Source of the DNA: Candidatus Aminicenantota bacterium
GTDB taxonomy: Bacteria > Acidobacteriota > Aminicenantia > UBA2199
Direction: 5' to 3'
NCBI GenBank assembly: GCA_030639705.1
Contig: DAOWKX010000160.1
Span: 1 to 5,713, forward strand
DNA: 5,713 nt
The notes under the pieces are model-generated. The model worked only from the letters and a program-made list of their open reading frames with translations, was not told the DNA's origin and did not search any database. Numbering within the stretch: position 1 is the first letter of the stretch; each line of letters starts with the position of its first letter. The position numbers and the translations under genes were made by a program. This document shows positions 1 through 5,713 of the stretch, piece after piece.

Positions 1-474
<474 letters not shown>

Positions 475-487
475 AATATTTGAAAAA

Positions 488-507
488 TTTAATCCCGAAG
501 GATTAAA
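488..507 (-). other. UUCG-capped hairpin in the 16S leader
   Basis: On the minus strand the sequence is TTTAATCC-TTCG-GGATTAAA, a perfect 8-bp stem closed by a C(UUCG)G tetraloop, one of the most stable RNA loops known. It lies 14 nt upstream of the predicted mature 16S 5' end. A role in rRNA processing or early folding is inferred. It lacks a following U-run in the transcribed direction, so it is not an intrinsic terminator. Confidence 0.75.
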
Positions 508-581
508 CTTCTCAATATCAAGTTAGAGATTTGAAAATTAGGTTAATAATTGGCTTTACTCAAAAAATTACTCTGCTCAGA

Positions 582-593
582 TTTCAAAGATCC
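582..593 (-). promoter_or_regulatory. boxA-like rRNA antitermination site
   Basis: The minus strand reads GGATCTTTGAAA, followed by TCTGAGCAG. This resembles the boxA element of rRNA leaders (E. coli TGCTCTTTAACA; TCTTTGAAA forms in many other bacteria). In known systems boxA RNA is bound by NusB/S10 and keeps RNA polymerase from terminating early in the untranslated rRNA operon. Its position, downstream of both promoters and about 110 nt before the 16S gene, fits. The call rests on motif similarity and location only. Confidence 0.65.
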
Positions 594-600
594 TTATTTT

Positions 601-617
601 CTTCTCCGAAGAAAAAA
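601..617 (-). other. second UUCG hairpin at the start of the proximal rRNA transcript
   Basis: The minus strand reads TTTTTTC-TTCG-GAGAAG. It can form a stem of about six pairs, including G-U wobbles, capped by C(UUCG)G. The hairpin would begin immediately after the predicted start of the proximal promoter (about 618), placing it at the extreme 5' end of that transcript. A 5'-end protective or spacing role is possible but only inferred. The stem is weaker than the one nearer the 16S gene. Confidence 0.45.
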
Positions 618-624
618 CGAGACC

Positions 625-652
625 ATTATACACCATTTAAGGTGTTTGTCAA
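625..652 (-). promoter_or_regulatory. proximal rRNA promoter (P2), sigma70 consensus
   Basis: On the minus strand a perfect -35 TTGACA (647-652) and a perfect -10 TATAAT (625-630) are separated by 16 bp. The segment after the -10 is GGTCTCG, a GC-rich discriminator of the kind associated with stringent control of rRNA promoters. Upstream, about 653-689 is strongly A/T-rich and could act as an UP element. Transcription should start near 618 and proceed into 16S. Confidence 0.9.
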
Positions 653-689
653 CAACAAAAAACAACAAAATTTATTTTCTATATAAAGA

Positions 690-718
690 ATTATAGTATA
701 AAAAAATGTTTTTTTCAA
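690..718 (-). promoter_or_regulatory. distal rRNA promoter (P1), sigma70 type
   Basis: On the minus strand a -35 TTGAAA (713-718) and a -10 TATAAT (690-695) are separated by 17 bp, with a T-rich spacer. Transcription would start near 683 and run through the proximal promoter into 16S. Unlike the proximal promoter, its discriminator is AT-rich (TCTTTA), so the two may respond differently to ppGpp. That contrast is inferred from base composition. The -35 lies only 44 bp from the start codon of the divergent kinase gene. Confidence 0.75.
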
Positions 719-761
719 CTGACATGATTACCGTACGATTTAAAAGCCTCTTGGCCCGGGG

Positions 762-1973
762 ATGATAACAACCAGTCACTTGATATTTCATAAAATTTAT
801 AATAGAATTGATGGTATAAAAATTGAAATGTTTAAAGTCAACTCCATCAAGATAAAATTTGAGATATGTTTTACAATTATCATTTTTTTCATCATGATTT
901 TATCTTATCTCATTATAGTTGAACTGAAAACATATTATTTGTCTCTTTTTATTTTGTTATTTGTAGTCTCAATTATTATTTTGAGAATAATAATCACCCG
1001 GCTCATCAATCCGATCAATGAAATCAAAAAAGGATTGGAAATAGTCAGTCAGGGAGATCTGCACTATCGGATTAAGATTAATTCCAAAGACGAATTTTCA
1101 TTGCTGGCCAATCAATTCAATAACATGTGTGTGAAACTTGAAACCATAATAGTGGAATTGGAAAATACCCAGAAACATCTGGAAAACCAGATCAATGAAA
1201 GGACAAAAACCTTAAATATTACCAATCTTAAATTACAGAAAGCCATGGAGGAATTGAAAACCACCCAGAAACAAATCATTCAGTCAGAAAAACAAAAATC
1301 TTTGACAGCCATTGTTTCCGGCTTCGCACATGAGATAAATAATCCTCTAACAGGTATCTTGGGGTACATTGATTTAATGGAACTCCGGGATGATGTTTCG
1401 CCCTATGTAAAAAAAAAATTAATTGAAATCAAGTCCCAATCCAATCGAATCCGGGATGTTATCAGTGAATTGAATCAACTAAATCCCGAATCCAAGCAAA
1501 CTAAACTTGAAATCAATTTATCAAATCTTCTGGACAAATTAATAAAAATTTTAAGTGCCAAAAAAGAAAATCATGAAATTTATTTTCAAAAAGAATTTAC
1601 CGATGATTTAATAAACATTTATGGAAATCATTTTTCTCTATGGCAGGTATTTGAGGCTATAATCGAAAACTCAACAGAAGCCATAAATGACCGGAACCTA
1701 AAAAATGGACGCATTACCATAAAACTCCGGAAATCAATCGATAATGCCAGAGCCATAACGGAAATCATTGATAATGGCGGGGGATTCGAAAATATTGATA
1801 AGGCTTTTGATCCGTTTTATACAACAAAAAACAGAACCCAAAAAAAAGGGATCGGACTATCCATTTCCTTTAACCTCATCCAAGAACATAAAGGAAATGT
1901 CACAATAGCCAATCATGAAGACGGTGCAATCGCAATCGTATCATTACCTTTGGCAAAACCAAATCTAAAATAG
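762..1973 (+). CDS. membrane-bound sensor histidine kinase (HAMP-HisKA-HATPase)
   Basis: Inner-membrane two-component kinase that autophosphorylates a histidine and passes the phosphate to a response regulator, not present in this window. Two hydrophobic helices (residues about 34-53 and 59-78) are separated by only about five residues, so there is almost no periplasmic sensor domain. HAMP follows (about 79-130), then a coiled coil (about 130-178). HisKA has the H-box GFAHEINNPL with phospho-acceptor H190. The ATPase domain has the N-box with N303, G1 DNGGGF (337-342), the F-box FDPFYTTK (349-356) and G2 GIGLS (363-367). All catalytic motifs are intact, and the layout resembles NtrB/AtoS-type kinases. 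The start is uncertain: GGGG directly abuts the ATG at 762, and the next ATG (828, residue 23) also lacks a good ribosome site. An in-frame stop at 741-743 limits any extension. It is divergent from the rRNA operon and 26 bp before the PpiD-like gene. The signal sensed is unknown. Confidence 0.93.
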   Translation: MITTSHLIFHKIYNRIDGIKIEMFKVNSIKIKFEICFTIIIFFIMILSYLIIVELKTYYLSLFILLFVVSIIILRIIITRLINPINEIKKGLEIVSQGDLHYRIKINSKDEFSLLANQFNNMCVKLETIIVELENTQKHLENQINERTKTLNITNLKLQKAMEELKTTQKQIIQSEKQKSLTAIVSGFAHEINNPLTGILGYIDLMELRDDVSPYVKKKLIEIKSQSNRIRDVISELNQLNPESKQTKLEINLSNLLDKLIKILSAKKENHEIYFQKEFTDDLINIYGNHFSLWQVFEAIIENSTEAINDRNLKNGRITIKLRKSIDNARAITEIIDNGGGFENIDKAFDPFYTTKNRTQKKGIGLSISFNLIQEHKGNVTIANHEDGAIAIVSLPLAKPNLK

Positions 1974-1987
1974 GTGTGAATAAAAAT

Positions 1988-1992
1988 GGAGG
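1988..1992 (+). promoter_or_regulatory. ribosome binding site of the PpiD-like gene
   Basis: GGAGG lies 7 nt before the ATG at 2000, the strongest Shine-Dalgarno sequence in the window. It fixes the start at 2000 rather than the in-frame ATG at 2012. It lies inside the 26-bp gap after the kinase stop codon. Confidence 0.85.
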
Positions 1993-1999
1993 ATAAAAG

Positions 2000-3925
2000 A
2001 TGTTGAGTACAATGAGAAAAAACCTGAAATCTCTATCGTGGACACTTTGGCTGGTTATACTGGCATTTATCGGTTTCATATTTGTTGAATGGGGAGCCGG
2101 TCGAATGGATAAATTCGGTGGTGAATCTGATTTACTGTCAATAAACGGGGAAATCATAAAAGGAGAGGATTTTTCCAAAAATCTCTTTCAGACGTTAGAG
2201 TCATATAAATTACAATTTAAGGATAATTTTAATGTTTCCCTTATCAATCAATTACGACTTCCGGAACAGATTTTACAGAACATTATAAATAAAACAATCA
2301 TCTATCAGGAGGCATCACAATTGAACATTAATGCCTCGAACCAGGAGTTGAAAAACAAAATCGTTACCCTTCCCGGGTTTCAAAGAAATGGGGAATTTAT
2401 CGGAGTGAAGGAATACGAGAGATTCCTTGCCTATAGACGTATCAATATATCTGAATTCGAGAACGACATTAAAAATGATATTATCATTGATAAATTCAAA
2501 CAATTGATCACCAATGGACTGGTTATTGACGATCATACCTTATGGAGAGAATATCAAAAAGAAAAAGACAATGCTGAAACAGAATATATGGTTTTAAAAC
2601 CGGACAGCATAAAACAACAAATAAACACACCGGAAAATGCGCTGAGAAACTACTACAATCAGAACAAAAAATTATTTAAATCACCGGAGAAAAGATCTGG
2701 CTCTATCATCTTCTTCAAATATGAAGATTTAAAAAAAGAGATCAATATACCACGCCAGGAACTATACGATTATTTCACAAATAATAAAAAAATGTTTATC
2801 TCTCCGGAAAAAATCAGGGTTTCCCGATTATTTTTGAAATACAATCAGGAAAACAGAGATGAAATGTTGAAAAAAGCAGAAAATATAGTCAAAGAACTGA
2901 ATCCCTCCAATTTCGCAGCCAAAGTTAAGGACCATTCCCAAGATGAAAAGGCCACAAATGGAGGTGACTGGGGATACTGGGAATGGAAAAATTTATCCAG
3001 CCAAGAACTAAGCTTCATCAAAAATATGAGAAAAAAAGAAATTTCAGCTCTGATTGACACATTAAATGGATTTTCTGTGATTTTGATCAGTGAAAAAACA
3101 AATCAAAAACAAGATACCTTTGATGAAGCAAAAGATCGAATTAAAGAAATATTAGAGCGTGAAAAATCCTATTTGAAAGTGAAAGATAAATTAAATAAAA
3201 TCTACAAAAAACTTGATTCCCGGCAAGACCTACGGATTAAAGCCAAGGAAATCGGTGTCAGGGTCATTGAGACAGAATTATTAGCTGAAGGGACTCCTGT
3301 CAAAGAGATAGATGCGATGGGAGCCATATCCAAAGAACTATTTGACCTGAAAAAAAATCAGATAGCATTTCCGGTTGAATTAAGACAGGGAATGGCAATC
3401 CTTCAATTATTAACCATTAAGGAGTCAGCCATTGAAGACTTTGAAAATATAAAGGAATCTGTTAAGGAAAAATATATCCGGGATAAAAAAATGACACTTC
3501 TCATGGAGAGAGCAAAAAAAATAAAAAAAACCTTGGAAGGAATTAAAAATGAAAAACCATTAAGCCAATACCTCAAGCAAAATAATTTGAGTTTCGAAGA
3601 TTTCTCCTATAAACGGGGAAACAGGTTGTCACATTTCCCAGAAAAAAAAGATCTGGATGAAATCATTTTTTCTCTGAATAAAAACCAGTGTTCTCCCCCA
3701 ATACAATATGATTCTGAGATTGCCATCATCCGCTTAAAAACAAAAAATGTCGTTGATAAAAATGAATTTGAAACCAATAAAGTTTCATTTTACCAAACCA
3801 AAATTGAAGAATTGAAAGATATCTATTTTAGTACCTACATCATGAAAAAAAGGAACAATTCTGAAATACAGTTTAATCAGGAGTCATATAAAAAAATTAA
3901 AGATTATGTTATATCTAGGTTTTAA
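2000..3925 (+). CDS. PpiD/SurA-type membrane-anchored periplasmic folding factor (parvulin-like)
   Basis: Predicted periplasmic chaperone anchored by one N-terminal helix (residues about 13-30) after a short basic cytoplasmic tail, the PpiD topology; 641 residues is close to E. coli PpiD (623). A SurA_N-like helical region spans about 45-190. A parvulin-type domain spans about 270-366, recognised by the GGDWGYW motif (321-327) and the final GFSVILISEK strand. Two further parvulin-like modules may follow, ending near IAFPVELRQGMAILQL (455-470) and CSPPIQYDSEIAIIRL (564-579). Both usual active-site histidines look replaced (R276 and S359), so isomerase activity is doubtful and a holdase role with newly exported proteins is more likely, as in PpiD. 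An internal repeat covers 223-241 and 263-281. A strong ribosome site supports the start. It lies 26 bp after the kinase gene and 12 bp before the peptidase gene, so co-transcription is likely. The family call is firm; PpiD orthology is less so. Confidence 0.87.
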   Translation: MLSTMRKNLKSLSWTLWLVILAFIGFIFVEWGAGRMDKFGGESDLLSINGEIIKGEDFSKNLFQTLESYKLQFKDNFNVSLINQLRLPEQILQNIINKTIIYQEASQLNINASNQELKNKIVTLPGFQRNGEFIGVKEYERFLAYRRINISEFENDIKNDIIIDKFKQLITNGLVIDDHTLWREYQKEKDNAETEYMVLKPDSIKQQINTPENALRNYYNQNKKLFKSPEKRSGSIIFFKYEDLKKEINIPRQELYDYFTNNKKMFISPEKIRVSRLFLKYNQENRDEMLKKAENIVKELNPSNFAAKVKDHSQDEKATNGGDWGYWEWKNLSSQELSFIKNMRKKEISALIDTLNGFSVILISEKTNQKQDTFDEAKDRIKEILEREKSYLKVKDKLNKIYKKLDSRQDLRIKAKEIGVRVIETELLAEGTPVKEIDAMGAISKELFDLKKNQIAFPVELRQGMAILQLLTIKESAIEDFENIKESVKEKYIRDKKMTLLMERAKKIKKTLEGIKNEKPLSQYLKQNNLSFEDFSYKRGNRLSHFPEKKDLDEIIFSLNKNQCSPPIQYDSEIAIIRLKTKNVVDKNEFETNKVSFYQTKIEELKDIYFSTYIMKKRNNSEIQFNQESYKKIKDYVISRF

Positions 3926-3937
3926 TCTGAGAAGAAT

Positions 3938-5116
3938 ATGGAAAAAGAAAAAATTTCACAAGCCATACAAATACTGAACCAACAAAATATTGACTGCTGG
4001 ATGATCATTGAAAAGGAATCTGAAATCCTGAGTGATCCCATTATGACTTATATATTAAATACCGGTGTGGTCTGGCTTTCCTTTTTCATATTTTTCAAAA
4101 CCGGTGAAAAGTATGCTATTCTGGGAAACCTTGATAAGGAAAAGTTTGATCGTCTGAACATTTTCGATACTGTTTATTCATATAAGAACTCACCACGGGA
4201 AGATCTCATAAAGATTTTAGAAGAACACAATCCCCATGAAATAGCGCTGAATTATTCAACGGATTCACCCACTGCTGATGGATTGACTTACGGAAAATTT
4301 TTGGAACTAAAAAAACTGCTTAATGGAACCGGATTTCTGGAGCGAATTATCCCTGCAGAAAAAATTATTTCTACTCTCAGAGGAAAGAAATCAGCCGAAG
4401 AAATAAATCGTATTAAGAATGCCATCCAGGTCACCCTGGACATATACCACGAGGTGACCACTCAGGTAAAACCGGGTTTTACCGAAAAGCAGGTGGCAGA
4501 ATTTATCACCCGGGAAAGAAAAAAGCTGAATCTGGAACCCTCATGGGAAGAAGAACAGTGCCCCTCGGTATTCGCAGGCCCACAGGAATCCGGGGCTCAT
4601 TCCGGACCTACAGACAAAATATTGGAAAGAGGACATGTCTTCAATATAGATTTTGGAGTCATCTATAAAAAATATTGTTCCGACCTTCAACGAACCTGGT
4701 ACATTTTAAGGGAAAATGAAAATGAACCTCCTCTCCAGGTAAAGGACGGATTGAATACTATTGTTGAAAGTATCCAGATGGCCTTTGAAGCACTGAAGCC
4801 GGGTGTGACAGGTATCGAAATCGACACCATTGCCAGAAATTTTATTACTTCAAAGGGATACCAGGAATATCCTCATGCATTAGGCCATCAAGTTGGCAGA
4901 TCTGCACATGATGGTGGAGCACTTCTGGCTCCCAAATGGGATCGTTATGGAAACCTACCATTTATTCCGCTTGAAGAAGGACAGGTCTTCACCATTGAAC
5001 CAAGATTATACTTAAAGGATCATGGTGTCATTACCATTGAAGAGATGGTACTGATTACCTCAAATGGAGCAAAATGGTTATCCGCTCCGCAAACAGACAT
5101 CTACCTGATTCATTAA
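3938..5116 (+). CDS. M24 family metallopeptidase (Xaa-Pro dipeptidase/aminopeptidase-like)
   Basis: Cytoplasmic dinuclear-metal peptidase of the pita-bread fold, which in this family usually removes residues next to proline from peptides. A creatinase-like N-terminal domain covers about 1-140 and the catalytic domain about 150-378. All five metal ligands are visible: D238 (NIDFG), D249 (CSDLQRTW), H317 (ALGHQVG), E354 (FTIEP) and E368 (ITIEE). H221 (AHSGP) and H324 (SAHDGG) sit where substrate-binding histidines are found. The motif GHQVGRSAHDGG, followed by KWDRYG, differs from the PepP and methionine aminopeptidase patterns, so the exact substrate is open and no gene symbol is given. There is no signal peptide. 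The ATG is preceded by purine-rich GAGAAG and lies 12 bp after the PpiD-like gene, implying translational linkage. Its 392 residues are normal for two-domain members. Confidence 0.92.
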   Translation: MEKEKISQAIQILNQQNIDCWMIIEKESEILSDPIMTYILNTGVVWLSFFIFFKTGEKYAILGNLDKEKFDRLNIFDTVYSYKNSPREDLIKILEEHNPHEIALNYSTDSPTADGLTYGKFLELKKLLNGTGFLERIIPAEKIISTLRGKKSAEEINRIKNAIQVTLDIYHEVTTQVKPGFTEKQVAEFITRERKKLNLEPSWEEEQCPSVFAGPQESGAHSGPTDKILERGHVFNIDFGVIYKKYCSDLQRTWYILRENENEPPLQVKDGLNTIVESIQMAFEALKPGVTGIEIDTIARNFITSKGYQEYPHALGHQVGRSAHDGGALLAPKWDRYGNLPFIPLEEGQVFTIEPRLYLKDHGVITIEEMVLITSNGAKWLSAPQTDIYLIH

Positions 5117-5168
5117 AAAACTGAAAAAATGAGATAGCAAAATAGTGAGAGACATAAGAAATCAAGAG

Positions 5169-5713
5169 ATGATGAGGAAACCGAAGCCGAAATGGCTGAG
5201 AGTAAACATTCCTTCCGGTCAAAACTATTTCAGCCTAAAAAAAAAATTGGAAGAAAGAGGATTATTCACTATCTGTCAGAGCGCAAAATGTCCCAATATT
5301 GGTGAATGCTGGAATAATAAAAACGCTACACTGATGATTATGGGAAACACCTGCACCAGAAATTGTTTTTTCTGTTCGGTTAATCATGGGCAACCCGCGT
5401 CTCTCGATCCCCTGGAACCAAATAAAATTCTTGAAATGTCCCGTATACTGAAATTGAAATATATTGTAATCACATCGGTCACCAGAGATGATTTAAACGA
5501 CGGAGGGAGCACTCATTTTGCAAAAACCATTCAGATTCTAAAACAACAGCAGCCAGATCTGGTGATTGAGGTCTTGATTCCTGATTTTAATGGAAAACGT
5601 GACCAGTTAGACAGGGTGCTCAATTCAAAGCCAGATGTACTCAACCACAACCTTGAAACCGTTAAGCGGATATACCCCACTATTAACAGAAATCCAGAAA
5701 ATTATACCAGGTC
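5169..5713 (+). CDS. lipA: lipoyl synthase, N-terminal part (cut by the window end)
   Basis: Radical SAM enzyme that inserts two sulfurs into protein-bound octanoyl groups to make the lipoyl cofactor of 2-oxoacid dehydrogenases and GcvH. About 181 codons are present and remain open at the edge; the usual length is about 290-320. The auxiliary [4Fe-4S] cluster motif CX4CX5C is C36-C41-C47 (CQSAKCPNIGEC). The radical SAM CX3CX2C is C62-C66-C69 (CTRNCFFC). The family motif VTRDDLNDGG follows, then VLIPDF and NHNLETV, all typical of LipA. The N-terminus starts almost directly with the KPKWLRV segment, shorter than in E. coli. Starts at ATG 5169, ATG 5172 or in-frame GTG 5145 are all possible; AAGAG just before 5169 is too close to be a good ribosome site. 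An A10 run falls in codons about 23-26. It follows the peptidase gene by 52 bp with no terminator between. The product call is firm and the start is not. Confidence 0.96.
   Translation, partial: MMRKPKPKWLRVNIPSGQNYFSLKKKLEERGLFTICQSAKCPNIGECWNNKNATLMIMGNTCTRNCFFCSVNHGQPASLDPLEPNKILEMSRILKLKYIVITSVTRDDLNDGGSTHFAKTIQILKQQQPDLVIEVLIPDFNGKRDQLDRVLNSKPDVLNHNLETVKRIYPTINRNPENYTR

Larger units (their letters stand above)
475..683 (-). other. 16S rRNA 5' leader (transcribed spacer)
   Basis: This is the stretch between the predicted rRNA transcription starts (about 683 for the distal promoter and about 618 for the proximal one) and the mature 16S 5' end near 474. It is AT-rich, contains no supported reading frame, and carries a boxA-like site and two UUCG-capped hairpins listed separately. 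In known rRNA operons the leader pairs with sequence after the 16S 3' end to form a processing stem. That partner is outside the window, so the pairing cannot be tested here. Start positions are inferred from promoter spacing. Confidence 0.7.

Noticed and set aside
488..507. Hairpin considered as an intrinsic terminator
   Set aside because: It has no U-tract after the stem on the plus strand, and on the minus strand it sits within the rRNA leader just ahead of 16S, where termination would make no sense.
680..702. Plus-strand TATATAAAG / TATAGTATAAA as a -10 for the kinase operon
   Set aside because: No acceptable -35 lies 16-18 bp upstream. The A/T-rich stretch is better explained as part of the rRNA promoter region on the other strand.
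1986..2006. Six-codon frame (ATG to TGA) overlapping the ribosome site and start of the PpiD-like gene
   Set aside because: It has no ribosome site of its own and is short enough to arise by chance. I saw no reason to call it a leader peptide.
1900..2178. Minus-strand open frame of 92 codons across the kinase/PpiD junction
   Set aside because: It lies opposite two well-supported genes and resembles no known family. It is an antisense shadow.
2315..2536. Minus-strand open frame of 73 codons inside the PpiD-like gene
   Set aside because: It is fully antisense to a strong coding region, with no recognisable domain and no supporting context.
2845..3060. Minus-strand open frame of 71 codons inside the PpiD-like gene
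   Set aside because: It is fully antisense to the parvulin domain. Its hydrophobic look comes from reverse-reading of lysine/glutamate-rich codons.
5117..5168. Gap between the peptidase gene and lipA searched for a terminator, small gene or promoter
   Set aside because: No stem-loop, conserved frame or paired promoter hexamers were found; only purine-rich sequence and a possible GTG start for lipA at 5145.

Overview
This is an AT-rich bacterial chromosome fragment. The left end is the 5' part of a 16S rRNA gene read leftward. To its right, reading rightward, is a closely spaced set of four protein genes. The 16S signatures (the CTGACGCAGCGACGCCGCGTGAG block and CTCTGTCAG before a short helix 17) and the pairing of a PpiD-like folding factor with lipoyl synthase suggest a Gram-negative, deltaproteobacteria-like (Desulfobacterota or neighbouring) lineage. 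That placement is an inference and is not secure.

Layout: 1-474 is the 5' portion of 16S rRNA (minus strand), cut by the window edge at about E. coli position 460. Positions 475-761 hold the rRNA leader and two tandem near-consensus sigma70 promoters on the minus strand, a boxA-like antitermination site, and two UUCG-capped hairpins. Then, all on the plus strand: a membrane histidine kinase (762-1973), a PpiD/SurA-type periplasmic folding factor (2000-3925), an M24 family metallopeptidase (3938-5116), and the N-terminal part of lipoyl synthase lipA (5169 to the window end). Gaps between the protein genes are 26, 12 and 52 bp, with no terminator-like hairpin, so a single operon is likely. No convincing plus-strand promoter was found for it.

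How the genes relate: the kinase has two membrane helices with almost no periplasmic loop, HAMP, and a complete HisKA/HATPase core. No response regulator is in the window. The PpiD-like protein is anchored in the inner membrane and lacks both usual parvulin histidines, so it is more likely a chaperone than an isomerase. The M24 enzyme has all five metal ligands and is cytoplasmic. LipA has both of its cysteine triads. The last two are housekeeping functions with no obvious mechanistic link to the first two.

I see no new defence, mobile or CRISPR-like system. The most distinctive observations are small: unusual bases at normally conserved 16S positions (one in the EUB338/341F primer site, one extra base in the helix 16 loop), the rRNA control region, the degenerate parvulin domain, and A10 tracts in two genes.
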